Origin: Aquificaceae bacterium
GTDB lineage: Bacteria; Aquificota; Aquificia; Aquificales; Aquificaceae
DNA length: 63,927 nt
Reading direction: 5' to 3'
Assembly (NCBI GenBank): GCA_025062075.1
Contig: JANXBA010000034.1
Location: 1 to 63,927 of the forward strand
A program made the position numbers and the translations under genes. A model generated the notes under the pieces. That model saw only the letters and a program-made list of their open reading frames with translations. It did no database searches and was not told the origin of the DNA. Shown here piece by piece: positions 1 to 7,660 of this stretch (positions within the stretch are counted from its first letter, which is position 1; each line of letters starts with the position of its first letter).

Positions 1-81
1 GTGCCCGCAGAGTTGGAAAGTGAGGTAAAAGAGGTTACTGACGAATGCCCCAGTGGGTCCATAATCACGGAAGAGGAATAA
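1..81 (+). CDS. [4Fe-4S] ferredoxin, C-terminal end (5' part outside window)
   Basis: Frame 1 is open from the window edge to TAA at 79-81 and encodes 26 residues containing DECPSGSI. The CP(S/T)GSI block is the distal cysteine motif of small bacterial single-cluster [4Fe-4S] ferredoxins. The next gene encodes a second ferredoxin with the same ending (DCPSGSI), so this is the first of a tandem pair. In Hydrogenobacter thermophilus tandem ferredoxins donate electrons to the 2-oxoacid oxidoreductases of the reductive TCA cycle; that role here is inferred by relationship. The start and the proximal CxxCxxC motif are not visible. Confidence 0.85.
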   Translation: MPAELESEVKEVTDECPSGSIITEEE

Positions 82-275
82 AGGTAAAGGTTGACGTAGA
101 TACTTGCACCGCCTGTCAGCTGTGCTACGACAGACTGCCAGAGGTTTTTGTGGACAGGGGTGATGGCATACCCATAGTGATGTTGAAAGTAGCCCTGGAG
201 AAGGTCTACGAAGAGCTCCTACAGGTGGCGGAAGACTGTCCCAGCGGGTCAATTCTGATAAGTTGGACAGAGTAG
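45..275 (+). CDS. [4Fe-4S] ferredoxin, second of tandem pair
   Basis: The 76-residue reading contains CTACQLC (residues 21-27) and a distal DCPSGSI, the four cysteines of one [4Fe-4S] cluster, in a short alpha/beta ferredoxin. It probably carries low-potential electrons in the cytoplasm, for example to 2-oxoacid:ferredoxin oxidoreductases. The start is uncertain. The only ATG, GTG or TTG upstream of the ferredoxin core is ATG 45, which lies inside the preceding ferredoxin gene (37-base overlap) and adds about 12 atypical residues; AGAGG at 29-33 is a distant possible SD. A non-standard ATA start at 78, directly after GGAAGAGGA and overlapping the upstream TAA, would give a normal ferredoxin N-terminus. 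The 3' end overlaps the next gene by 13 bases. Confidence 0.8.
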   Translation: MPQWVHNHGRGIKVKVDVDTCTACQLCYDRLPEVFVDRGDGIPIVMLKVALEKVYEELLQVAEDCPSGSILISWTE

Positions 276-1018
276 TCTTTCTTGGAACCGCCGGCGGAAG
301 GGCGAGCGTTTTCAGGTATGCGCGCAGAGCAGGTGGTTTCATAGTCTACCTTTCTGGCAGTCTCGTCCACGTAGACCCGGGGCCGGGGGCTTTTGTTTAC
401 CTACATCAGCTGAGCATAGACCCAAGAAGCATAGACCTGGTAGTGCTATCTCACATTCATCTGGACCACTCTTCTGACGTGAACGCGGTCCTTGAGTCCG
501 CCACCGACGGAGGAAAGCTCAGACGAGTAGCTCTCTTTGCCCCAAGACCTGCCTTTGAGGGAGAAAACCGCGTAGTCCTGCCCTTCATAAGAGAAAGACT
601 GGCGCAGGAGGGTTTTCTCAGAGAGGGGTTGGAGCTCTCCTACAGAGGCGTGAGAGTCAAAGCGGTTATGAAGCACACCCATCACGCTACCGACACCTAC
701 GCCCTGCTCTTTAACGACAGACTGCTCTATGTTTCCTGTGCCCTCTATGAGGACAGGATGCTAAACCTCTACCCAAAGGGCGTGGACCTGATGATTGTAA
801 ACACCACTCTCTACAGGAAGGTCGTGCCCATAGACCATCTGACAGTGGAAGATGCTTACCGTCTCATAGTTAATCTCAAGCCTCGTAAGGCGGTTTTGAC
901 CCACTTCGGCTACGAGCTTTTGATGCAACACGACCCAAAAGAGCTGGCAATGGAGCTCTCAAAGAGATGTGGAGTTCCGGTGGTGGCTGCCGAGGACTTT
1001 ATGGAGGTAGAGCTCTGA
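263..1018 (+). CDS. Metallo-beta-lactamase-fold hydrolase
   Basis: A 251-residue protein with the MBL-fold signature HIHLDH (64-69) followed by further histidines at about 138-141 (KHTHH), 192 (DHL) and 214 (THFGYEL). This is the expected two-metal ligand set of the superfamily, which includes glyoxalase II-like, RNase Z-like and other hydrolases. The TTG start overlaps the ferredoxin gene by 13 bases, so the two are translationally coupled. No extra domain is visible that would fix the substrate. RNase Z is a formal possibility, but I see no exosite arm, so only the fold is called. Confidence 0.8.
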   Translation: MDRVVFLGTAGGRASVFRYARRAGGFIVYLSGSLVHVDPGPGAFVYLHQLSIDPRSIDLVVLSHIHLDHSSDVNAVLESATDGGKLRRVALFAPRPAFEGENRVVLPFIRERLAQEGFLREGLELSYRGVRVKAVMKHTHHATDTYALLFNDRLLYVSCALYEDRMLNLYPKGVDLMIVNTTLYRKVVPIDHLTVEDAYRLIVNLKPRKAVLTHFGYELLMQHDPKELAMELSKRCGVPVVAAEDFMEVEL

Positions 1019-1495
1019 GTGCTTGAGCACCTATTTCCTCAGCTCAAGAGGTGGGCGGATAACTTTGTGCAAGAGCACGGATATACTGCGCTCTTTATTC
1101 TCTCTTTTACCGAGTCCATAGTGCAACCTATACCCCCCTATCCCTTTATTGCAGGGGCTCCACTTTTCAGGTTAAGCCCTTACGTAGCAGGGCTTGTGGC
1201 TTTTGTGGGTAACCTGCTGGGTGCTTTGGTGGCTTACTGGCTTGCTCGGTGGCTGGGCGAGGCTCCGGTGAGGAAGCTCCTTGGCGAGAAGTTGTATCTC
1301 AAAGGCGAAGGTCTCTTCAACCGTTACGGCTTTTGGGCGGTGCTTTTAGGCGAGCCTTATAAACTGGTCTGCTGGCTGGCGGGACTTTTTCACATGCCTC
1401 TGCTTAGCTTCTTGGTGGCGAGCGTGGTTGCCAGAGCCCTCAGAATCGGCCTCTTTGTGTTTTTCGGTGACCTTCTGGGTAAGTTTTTTGGCTAA
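1019..1495 (+). CDS. YqaA/DedA-type (SNARE-associated) membrane protein
   Basis: A 158-residue integral membrane protein. It has an N-terminal re-entrant-type region (residues 18-60, PIPPYPFIAGAP), a central hydrophobic segment with AYWLARWLGE, and a G-F-W-A-V-L-L-GEP motif around residues 108-117 before two more hydrophobic helices. This is the layout of the small YqaA branch of the DedA/VTT family, whose members are linked to lipid scrambling or membrane homeostasis. GTG at 1019 follows the upstream TGA directly, so it is in one operon with the MBL gene and the ferredoxins. It ends exactly at the 3' end of the opposing tRNA gene. Confidence 0.75.
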   Translation: MLEHLFPQLKRWADNFVQEHGYTALFILSFTESIVQPIPPYPFIAGAPLFRLSPYVAGLVAFVGNLLGALVAYWLARWLGEAPVRKLLGEKLYLKGEGLFNRYGFWAVLLGEPYKLVCWLAGLFHMPLLSFLVASVVARALRIGLFVFFGDLLGKFFG

Positions 1496-1567
1496 TGGGT
1501 GCGGGAGGACTCGAACCCCCAACCGGGCGGTTATGAGCCGCCCGCTCTGCCATTGAGCTACGCACCC
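1496..1567 (-). tRNA. tRNA with CAT anticodon (elongator tRNA-Met; tRNA-Ile2 possible)
   Basis: The minus strand folds into a cloverleaf: acceptor GGGTGCG/CGCACCC, a D-arm beginning AGCTC, a 6-bp anticodon stem GGGCGG/CCGCCC around loop CTCATAA (anticodon CAT), T-arm GGGGGTTCGAGTCCTCC and discriminator A. CCA is not encoded. The acceptor is fully paired, which is unlike an initiator tRNA, so elongator Met is most likely; CAT can also be lysidine-modified Ile2, which sequence reading alone cannot exclude. It has its own promoter at 1581-1609. Confidence 0.93.
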
Positions 1568-1580
1568 AAAACTTTCTACT

Positions 1581-1609
1581 ATTATAAAACCTCTTGACAG
1601 ACTTTGCAA
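1581..1609 (-). promoter_or_regulatory. Promoter of tRNA-Met
   Basis: On the minus strand TTGCAA (1609-1604), a 17-base spacer and a perfect TATAAT (1586-1581) form a sigma70-type promoter. The predicted start near 1574 leaves only about 6-7 bases before the mature tRNA 5' end at 1567. Confidence 0.75.
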
Positions 1610-1623
1610 TCCTGTGGTAGAGT
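1594..1623 (+). promoter_or_regulatory. Possible promoter of the M23 peptidase gene
   Basis: TTGACA at 1594-1599, an 18-base spacer and TAGAGT at 1618-1623 face the peptidase gene and overlap the divergent tRNA promoter. The -35 is perfect and the -10 matches 4 of 6. A 5' UTR of about 20 bases would contain the SD GAGAGG. Confidence 0.4.
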
Positions 1624-1650
1624 TTTGCCACCAAGCCGAGAGGTAGGGTA

Positions 1651-2262
1651 ATGAAAAAGCTGTCTTTTTCCCTGTTCCTGTTGGGAGTTCTGTTCCAGTC
1701 CCTAGAAAAGGGCGAGGTCTCCTATCTGGGCGTGGGTGGTCCTACCGCAGGTTTTCAGCAGCACCAAGAGCCTGCAGAGGTGGAAGTCTTTGACGTGGAC
1801 ATGGTGAATAAGATAATTGCCACCGAGATGTCTACAGAAGAAGCCATGAAAGAGCTTCTAAACGTCAAAACGGTAGAGACTGTTAGACCCGACCTGTGGC
1901 CCGTGGTGGGAGTCATCACCTCCGACTACGGATGGAGAACGATAGGTGGTAGGAGAGAGTTCCACACAGGTGTAGATATATCCGCCCCCTACGGCACGCC
2001 CGTAGTGGCTTCCTCTGACGGCAGGGTCATATACGCAGGCTGGATAAGGGGATACGGGAAGACGGTTATACTATACCACGGCTACGGCATTGCCACTCTT
2101 TACTCCCACCTGTCAGAGATAAGTGTATCCTACCCAGATAGGGTGGTGAAAGGTCAGATAATAGGCAACGTGGGGACCACTGGTAGGGCCTTTGGACCTC
2201 ACCTACACTACGAGGTGCTCAAGTACGGCATAAGGCAGAACCCAATAGCCTACTTGCCTTAG
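1651..2262 (+). CDS. M23 family metallopeptidase (LytM-like), exported
   Basis: A 203-residue protein with an N-terminal hydrophobic signal or anchor (residues 4-17) and a C-terminal M23 domain. Zinc ligands are H105 and D109 in HTGVDI and H186 in HLHYEV, with the catalytic YSH near 151-153. M23 enzymes cut peptidoglycan cross-bridges or act as divisome and wall regulators in the periplasm; the full ligand set suggests an active enzyme. Residues 40-85 form a linker without a recognised domain. ATG 1651 is preceded by GAGAGGTAGGG. The 3' end overlaps the convergent DUF507 gene by 4 bases, with interlocked stop codons (TTAG). Confidence 0.88.
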   Translation: MKKLSFSLFLLGVLFQSLEKGEVSYLGVGGPTAGFQQHQEPAEVEVFDVDMVNKIIATEMSTEEAMKELLNVKTVETVRPDLWPVVGVITSDYGWRTIGGRREFHTGVDISAPYGTPVVASSDGRVIYAGWIRGYGKTVILYHGYGIATLYSHLSEISVSYPDRVVKGQIIGNVGTTGRAFGPHLHYEVLKYGIRQNPIAYLP

Positions 2263-2810
2263 AAGAGCCCTCTCCTCTTAAGAGCGTCTTCGTATATTCT
2301 TTTGTAAAGGTGGTTCCATTCGGGAGTGCCTTCCACTATACGCTTGGAGTAAGACCTTATGCGCTCTCGCACCTCTCTGTCTATCTCCTCCTCCTCCTTT
2401 ACCGCCTCCATGAGTATCTGCCTCACTTTTGCCCTTATCAGGGAAGGCTCTTCGTATATCTCCACCGAGCTGTCGTCCATTATCATGTCCCTTATGCGCA
2501 GAGCTATCTGGTTTATCCTTTCCCGCCTACTGGTGTGAATGTTCATCTCCTCTGCCAACCTGCTCCTGACAGTTTTGTAAGCTGTTCTGTAGTCCAAACT
2601 GGTCTCCTCCAAGAGCTCTAACTTTTCTTTGAGTATTTCCCGCGTCTTTTCGTCAAGGAGTTTTTCCTGCTCTTCCGCCTCCTTGAATATGCTTATTATC
2701 TTCTTTTTGAAAGTGTAGGGGTCTTCAGGTTCTATAATCTTCTCCGTCTCGTAGAGTTCCCTGATGATTCTGTCCGCTATGCGCTCCACGAGCTTCTCCG
2801 GTAGTCTCAT
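2259..2810 (-). CDS. DUF507 family protein
   Basis: A 183-residue, highly charged, helical protein (MRLPEKLVERIADRII...) with two similar halves. Each carries a pattern of helix, acidic stretch, and (R/K)xRx(R/K)I, as in the DUF507 family of thermophiles and deltaproteobacteria, whose function is unknown. Start 2810 is preferred because GGAGGAGGTGT precedes it; an upstream in-frame ATG at 2834 would precede this SD and is rejected. It is separated by 29 bases from the methyltransferase gene upstream on the same strand and overlaps the M23 gene by 4 bases at its 3' end. It is probably cytoplasmic, since no signal or TM segment is visible. Confidence 0.75.
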   Translation of the reverse strand: MRLPEKLVERIADRIIRELYETEKIIEPEDPYTFKKKIISIFKEAEEQEKLLDEKTREILKEKLELLEETSLDYRTAYKTVRSRLAEEMNIHTSRRERINQIALRIRDMIMDDSSVEIYEEPSLIRAKVRQILMEAVKEEEEIDREVRERIRSYSKRIVEGTPEWNHLYKRIYEDALKRRGLF

Positions 2811-2839
2811 ACACCTCCTCCTAAATCCTATCAATTATA

Positions 2840-3544
2840 TCACAAGAAACTGGATATAATCTCGCTGACTTCCTGCGTATAACCTCCCTCTTCTAGGTTA
2901 ATTATGAGAGGTTTTTCTACCACGGGTCTTGGAGAAAGGTTTTTTACGGCGGTTATGCGCGCTATTTTTCCGTTTTTGCTAACTTTTGGATAGAAAATTC
3001 TCAGATATGCGAGGTGCATGTTTAGCCTCTCCATGTGTGAGAGGGCTTCCACTAGGCGGTCTGAGGCTATAAGAAGATTGAAATATCCACCATCTCTCAG
3101 AAAAAGAGCTCCAGTTTCTATAAAATCCTTTAGAGTAGTATCGCTCTCGTGGTGATATCCGTCTGATTTTCCGCTCTGTTTGTAAAAGGGTGGGTTTGCC
3201 ACCACCACATCAAAACATTTAGGCTCAAAAGCACCTCTCAAAGTTCTCAAATCCCTCTCCAATAGGTGCACTCTGTCTTCTATGTTGTTCAGGCGCAGGT
3301 TTTCCCGTAGGAGTTCTAACATCAGAGGGTCTCTCTCCACCGCCCAGACAGGACAGAGATGCTTCAAGGCTATGAGCACGGACAGGGCACCGAAGCCCGC
3401 CCCGAGGTCTAAAACCTTGGAACTCTTTCTTATGCCCTTGAGGTTTGCTACGAAGAGCACTTCCACTACGGAGAGCCTGTGGCTCTTAGGTTGGCGTAGC
3501 TTTATCTTTCCCCGGAAGAAGTCAAACTCTCTATACTCTTCCAA
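2840..3544 (-). CDS. TrmN6-like adenine-N6 methyltransferase (tRNA1Val A37 type)
   Basis: A 234-residue Rossmann-fold SAM methyltransferase. The AdoMet loop is DLGAGFG (46-52), the acidic residue after strand 2 is in AVERDP (68-73), and NPPF (117-120) is the catalytic motif IV of N6-adenine methyltransferases. The N-terminal RQPKSHRLSVVEVL resembles the QxxxGHRxxxDAxLLA element of the YfiC/TrmN6 family, which methylates A37 of tRNA1(Val). Assignment within the motif-IV NPP(F/Y) group, which also holds HemK/PrmC and RsmC-like enzymes, rests on this N-terminal motif. The start overlaps atpC by 14 bases, so the two are co-transcribed. Confidence 0.75.
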   Translation of the reverse strand: MEEYREFDFFRGKIKLRQPKSHRLSVVEVLFVANLKGIRKSSKVLDLGAGFGALSVLIALKHLCPVWAVERDPLMLELLRENLRLNNIEDRVHLLERDLRTLRGAFEPKCFDVVVANPPFYKQSGKSDGYHHESDTTLKDFIETGALFLRDGGYFNLLIASDRLVEALSHMERLNMHLAYLRIFYPKVSKNGKIARITAVKNLSPRPVVEKPLIINLEEGGYTQEVSEIISSFL

Positions 3545-3932
3545 GCCTCTCTACAAGTTCCAGAAGTGCCCTCGCTCTCTCCTTTGTCCTCTCTAACTCC
3601 TGTATCTCTTCCATGGTTTGGGCGGTGGCTAGCTTTTTTACCGCCTGGTCGAAGAGTTCCTTTTCCTTACCCACGTCAATGTTGCCTATGTTGTAGGCCT
3701 CCTCCGACAGAATTATCACCTTCTCTGGGGTCACATCCACGAAGCCGTAGGTGACTGCAACTCCGTTCTCCTGTTTTCCGTCAAAGTAGACAAGACCCGG
3801 CTTTAGCATGGTCATTAGATACATGTGCTTTTCCAGCACGCCTATCTCGCCCTCTACTGTGGGAATGTTAACCGAGTTAACTTCTCTGGAAAAGTGCAAT
3901 CCTTGAGGAGTGACTATCTCTACTTTAATCAT
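3531..3932 (-). CDS. atpC: F1Fo ATP synthase epsilon subunit
   Basis: A 133-residue protein with the two-part structure of epsilon subunits. The N-terminal beta-sandwich begins MIKVEIVTPQG and carries PTVEGEIGVL, and a C-terminal two-helix hairpin covers about residues 85-133. It sits in the central stalk of the ATP synthase and couples rotation to catalysis, with the C-terminal helices regulating ATPase activity. No other atp gene is in the window, so epsilon is detached from the usual atpAGDC order, in keeping with the scattered operons of Aquificae. ATG 3932 has AGGAAG just upstream and a TATAAT at 3949-3944. Confidence 0.93.
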   Translation of the reverse strand: MIKVEIVTPQGLHFSREVNSVNIPTVEGEIGVLEKHMYLMTMLKPGLVYFDGKQENGVAVTYGFVDVTPEKVIILSEEAYNIGNIDVGKEKELFDQAVKKLATAQTMEEIQELERTKERARALLELVERLGRV

Positions 3933-3939
3933 GGCTTCC

Positions 3940-3949
3940 TATAATTATA
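3940..3949. promoter_or_regulatory. Palindromic shared -10 for divergent atpC and tgt
   Basis: TATAATTATA is a perfect 10-base palindrome in the 23-base gap between atpC and tgt. It gives TATAAT on the plus strand (3940-3945, 10 bases before the tgt ATG) and on the minus strand (3949-3944, 11 bases before the atpC ATG). Clear -35 boxes are not seen. Confidence 0.6.
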
Positions 3950-3955
3950 AACGAG

Positions 3956-5107
3956 ATGTTTTCCTTCAGGGTCCTCAAGGTGGACGGAAAGGCGAGGGTG
4001 GGAGAGCTCTTGACGCCTCACGGGAGAGTGGAGACTCCCGTCTTCATGCCCGTAGGGACGCAGGGCACGGTCAAGGCCATGCTACACAGGGACCTTCTGG
4101 ACATAGGCACTCAGATAATCTTGGGCAACACCTACCACCTCTACCTGAGACCAGGACCGGAGGTGATAGAAAAAGCGGGAGGTCTGCACGCCTTCATAGG
4201 CTGGCAGAAGCCTATTCTTACTGACAGCGGAGGTTTTCAGGTCTGTTCCCTCTCAAGAGGGAGAGCCAACGGAAAGTCAAGAGTAAGGGTCTACGAAGAT
4301 GGTGTAGAGTTCAGAGACCATCTGGCAGGAGACCTTCACTTTTTTACTCCCGAGAAGGTGGTGGCCATACAGGAAGCCTTCGGCTCGGACTTTATCATGC
4401 CCCTGGACGAGTGCGTGGAGTACCCTACCAGCTTTGAATACGCCAGGAGTGCGGTGGAGAAGACTTTGGCTTGGCTTGACAGAAGCATAAAGGCCCAGAA
4501 AAGAGAAGACCAGAGACTTTTCGGCATAGTGCAGGGGGCCTTCTTTGAAGAGCTCAGAGTGGAGTCCGCCCTGAGAACGGTGGAGAGAGAGCTCTTTGGC
4601 TACGCCATAGGAGGGCTCTCGGTAGGTGAGCCCAAAGAGGTCATGTACGCGGTGACAGAGCTGGTCTGCGAGCACCTTCCCTGGGACAGACCGCGCTACC
4701 TGATGGGGGTAGGCATGCCCGAGGACTTGGTGGAGGCGGTGGCCCGAGGAGTGGACATGTTTGACTGCGTGGCACCGACCCGCATGGCAAGGACTGGCAC
4801 CCTGTTTACCTCAAAGGGGAAGATAAACATAAGGAACGAGCGCTACAAGGAGGACTACTCCCCACCTGACGAGGAGTGCGACTGCTACACCTGCAGGAAC
4901 TTCACCAAGGCCTACCTGAGACACCTCTTTCAGGCGGAGGAGATATCCGCCTACATCCTAAACACCATCCACAACCTCCGCTTCTACCACAGGCTAATGG
5001 AAAACATAAGACAGGCCATAAAGGAGGGCAGGTTTGAGGAGTTTAGAGCTCTCTGGCATGGGAGCTCCGCCTTGCAAACCATCCACAGAAAGGAGGTGAT
5101 ACCATGA
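3956..5107 (+). CDS. tgt: tRNA-guanine transglycosylase
   Basis: A 383-residue TIM-barrel enzyme that exchanges guanine 34 for preQ1 in GUN-anticodon tRNAs, a late step of queuosine synthesis. It shows the substrate-binding TDSGGFQV (89-96, with the conserved Asp90), MPLDECVEYPT, the catalytic FDCVAPTRMARTG region and a C-terminal zinc site CDCYTC followed by H. Its length equals that of bacterial Tgt. The queC gene 4 kb downstream acts earlier in the same pathway. It heads the operon tgt-thioredoxin-tolC-ccdA-hisH-pyrF and overlaps the next gene by 4 bases. No SD is visible, and the -10 box lies 10 bases upstream. Confidence 0.96.
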   Translation: MFSFRVLKVDGKARVGELLTPHGRVETPVFMPVGTQGTVKAMLHRDLLDIGTQIILGNTYHLYLRPGPEVIEKAGGLHAFIGWQKPILTDSGGFQVCSLSRGRANGKSRVRVYEDGVEFRDHLAGDLHFFTPEKVVAIQEAFGSDFIMPLDECVEYPTSFEYARSAVEKTLAWLDRSIKAQKREDQRLFGIVQGAFFEELRVESALRTVERELFGYAIGGLSVGEPKEVMYAVTELVCEHLPWDRPRYLMGVGMPEDLVEAVARGVDMFDCVAPTRMARTGTLFTSKGKINIRNERYKEDYSPPDEECDCYTCRNFTKAYLRHLFQAEEISAYILNTIHNLRFYHRLMENIRQAIKEGRFEEFRALWHGSSALQTIHRKEVIP

Positions 5108-5598
5108 AGATGCTTGCCTTTGTGTTGCTCTTTTTGTCTTTTGCCTTCCCTGCGGATGTTGTGCCCTTTCTTAAGCCCTCTTTTCTCAACCTGAAGGAGG
5201 ACCTGGAAGAGTCCAGAAGAGAAAACAAGCTACTTTTTTTGATGTTTCATCAAGAGGGTTGTCCTTTCTGCGACAAGATGAGAAGGGTGACCTTTCAGGA
5301 CAAAAAGGTGCAGGAGTACTTCAAAAAACACTTTTACATGGTAGAGGTGGACATAAGGGGTTCCAACGAAGTGACGGACTTGGACGGGAAAAAGCTCACG
5401 GAGAAGCAGTTTGCCATAAAGCACGGCATAAGGCTCACACCTGTGTTTCTCTTCTTTGACCAGCAGGGCAACGTGATAGTCAAAGTGCCGGGATACATAG
5501 AGCCTCAGGAGTTTATACTGCTCGGCAGGTACGTGGTGGAAGGACACTACAAACGCAAAAACTTGGTTCAGTACATAAAGGAAAACAAAGGTAGATGA
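5104..5598 (+). CDS. Periplasmic thioredoxin-fold protein (SoxW-like)
   Basis: A 164-residue protein with a signal peptide (residues 1-17, ending about FPAD) and a thioredoxin fold carrying CPFC at 53-56 (FHQEGCPFCDKM) and the cis-Pro segment RLTPVFLFF. This arrangement matches SoxW/DsbC-like thioredoxins, which keep periplasmic partners or cytochrome c maturation substrates reduced. A CcdA-type membrane electron carrier is encoded 1.2 kb downstream in the same operon and is the likely electron donor (inference). Overlaps of ATGA type join it to tgt and to tolC. Confidence 0.82.
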   Translation: MKMLAFVLLFLSFAFPADVVPFLKPSFLNLKEDLEESRRENKLLFLMFHQEGCPFCDKMRRVTFQDKKVQEYFKKHFYMVEVDIRGSNEVTDLDGKKLTEKQFAIKHGIRLTPVFLFFDQQGNVIVKVPGYIEPQEFILLGRYVVEGHYKRKNLVQYIKENKGR

Positions 5599-6794
5599 CG
5601 CATGCTCTTTTTCTCCTCCTGCTACTGTTAAGCGGGTCTCTGGGAGGGGAGATTCTCAGGCTTGACCCAAAGAGCGTCTACGAGCTTGCCCTAAAAAACA
5701 ACAAGGAAATTCAGAAGTTAGAGCATCAGATAAAGGCCCTCGAAGTGGACCAACAGCTGGCGCAGAGATACTACCTTCCCGTAGTCTACGCGGGAGCTTC
5801 CCTGCTGTACGACTTGGACAAGAGAGAGACGCGCACAAACACCAACATCACGGTGGTCAGCCTCCTCTACGAATTTCAGAAGGTGAGAACCAGGTCAGAG
5901 CTCTCCAGAATAAGAAAAGAAGTAGCCCAGATAATGCTCAGGCAACTGCACTTGGACCTACAGCTAAGAATAGTAAAGCTCTTTACTGAGGCGCACCTCT
6001 ACAGGAAGCTGGCGGAGGTCAAGAGGGAGGAGATGGCCATAGCCTACGTGCGTTTTGACAGGGCCAGGGAAAGGAAAGAGCTCGGACTCTCTACAGACCA
6101 CGAAGTCTACCGGCTGGAGAGCCTCTACAGGGAAAAGAGAAGAGAGCTCCTACACGCACAGCAGATGTACAACCACGCACTTTTGGAGACGAAACAGCTG
6201 GCAGGACTGCCCTACGAAACGCTCATAGAGTTGTCGGAGCTAAACTTCAGAGAGCCCTCTGTAGAGTTTACTCTGCTAAAAGACTCCGCCCTCAGGGAAA
6301 ACTCCAGCCTGAAAATAAAGGAATTGGAGATAAAGAGCTACGAGGAGGACATCATGGCGGTAAAACAAGTCTTAAAGCCTCGGGTCAACCTAAGACTTTC
6401 CACGAACGGCAGTGGAGTGGAGGTTTCCATCCCGGTCTATGACGCAAGCAGGCACTACAGGCTGGAGTACTTAACTTCTCTGAAGAATTCTCTGCAGGCG
6501 GAGAAGGAGGGCATAAGGCGAAGCGTAGAGCTCATCTTCTTCTCTGCACCTTACGAGTGGGAGTATCTCAAGGCAAGCCTTGCGGAGGCTCTTGCGAAGG
6601 ACCGCTTTGCGGAGGAGAACCTAACTCTCAGGCGCTCAGAGTACGAGCTGGAGCTCGCCTTTGACCTGGGCTACGCCATGGCTGAGAAAACAGAAGCAGA
6701 AAGACGGCTCATGGAGGCCAGGTATAAGCTCCTACTTTTTTGGGCAAAGCTCTTCTCTCTGGCGGGCAGAGAACCTTTTACCCTGCTGGAGTAA
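5595..6794 (+). CDS. TolC-family outer membrane efflux protein
   Basis: A 399-residue protein with a signal peptide (MTHALFLLLLLLSGSLGG), then the repeated long coiled-coil pattern of outer membrane efflux proteins starting ILRLDPKSVYELALKNN, a typical TolC/OEP start. It would form a trimeric channel-tunnel of a type I secretion or efflux system. No membrane fusion protein or inner-membrane pump gene is next to it, so its partners must be elsewhere. The start overlaps the preceding gene by 4 bases. Confidence 0.82.
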   Translation: MTHALFLLLLLLSGSLGGEILRLDPKSVYELALKNNKEIQKLEHQIKALEVDQQLAQRYYLPVVYAGASLLYDLDKRETRTNTNITVVSLLYEFQKVRTRSELSRIRKEVAQIMLRQLHLDLQLRIVKLFTEAHLYRKLAEVKREEMAIAYVRFDRARERKELGLSTDHEVYRLESLYREKRRELLHAQQMYNHALLETKQLAGLPYETLIELSELNFREPSVEFTLLKDSALRENSSLKIKELEIKSYEEDIMAVKQVLKPRVNLRLSTNGSGVEVSIPVYDASRHYRLEYLTSLKNSLQAEKEGIRRSVELIFFSAPYEWEYLKASLAEALAKDRFAEENLTLRRSEYELELAFDLGYAMAEKTEAERRLMEARYKLLLFWAKLFSLAGREPFTLLE

Positions 6795-6818
6795 TATATT
6801 CTCTATCTGGAGGTAAAA

Positions 6819-7655
6819 ATGGGCGAAGTTTCCCTTTTTATAGCCTTCACCGCAGGGCTTTTGTCCTTCCTCTCTCCCTGCGTGCTCCCCATCATACCCG
6901 GCTACATATCCTACATATCCGGCGTAGGGACGCAGGAAGTCAGAGAAAGAAAGAGCTTCAGCAGGAAGGCCTTCCTGGCCTCTTTTCTCTTCGTTCTTGG
7001 GTTTTCACTGGTATTCACCCTCATGGGTGCCACCGCCACAGGCTTGGGAGTTCTCTTCAGAGAGTATCAGGAGCAAATAGCGAAGGTGGGTGGTGCTTTG
7101 GTGGTCTTCTTCGGACTTCACTTCGCAGGAGTGATGCTAAGACCTAACTTTCTCAGGGAGATGGCAGGAGCTGTTTCTCTTCTTCTGGCTCTCTTTCTTC
7201 TGGGCCTTCTTTCCAAGGAGTGGCTCTTTGACCTGCTAGGTATTCTGCTTGTGGTAGCTTGTTTTTACCTTTTTGGCCTTCATGAGCTTCTCTACAGACA
7301 GATGAGAAAGGAAGTGCGCGGTAGCGTGTCAGGCTTTGGAGCCTTTTTGGTGGGCATGCTCTTTGCCTTTGGGTGGAGTCCGTGCATAGGCCCGGTTCTC
7401 GGCTCTATCCTGCTCTACGCCAGTCAGCAGGAGACCGCCCTTGAGGGTGCAGGCTTGCTCTTTGCTTACTCCTTAGGCATGGGCATACCCTTTCTGGTTG
7501 CAGGAGGGCTCCTCTCCGCCTTCCTCGGCTTTGTGCGTAGCTTTGGTAGATTCTTCGGACTTGTGGAGGTAGCCGGGGGCGTCCTCTTGGTGCTTTTGGG
7601 CGTGCTTATCACCACGGGCAAGCTGGCGGAGTTGTCTCTTCTGCTGGGAGGTTGA
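6819..7655 (+). CDS. ccdA: CcdA/DsbD-type transmembrane thiol-electron carrier
   Basis: A 278-residue polytopic membrane protein with about seven hydrophobic segments. The two redox cysteines are in FLSPCVLPIIPGY (C21) and GWSPCIGP (C189), exactly the inverted-repeat motifs of CcdA. It carries reducing equivalents from cytoplasmic thioredoxin to periplasmic thioredoxin-like proteins for cytochrome c maturation. Its natural partner may be the SoxW-like protein encoded upstream. GGAGGTAAAA precedes ATG 6819. It is longer than a minimal CcdA because of an extra hydrophobic stretch around residues 118-158. Confidence 0.9.
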   Translation: MGEVSLFIAFTAGLLSFLSPCVLPIIPGYISYISGVGTQEVRERKSFSRKAFLASFLFVLGFSLVFTLMGATATGLGVLFREYQEQIAKVGGALVVFFGLHFAGVMLRPNFLREMAGAVSLLLALFLLGLLSKEWLFDLLGILLVVACFYLFGLHELLYRQMRKEVRGSVSGFGAFLVGMLFAFGWSPCIGPVLGSILLYASQQETALEGAGLLFAYSLGMGIPFLVAGGLLSAFLGFVRSFGRFFGLVEVAGGVLLVLLGVLITTGKLAELSLLLGG

Positions 7656-7660
7656 CGGAG

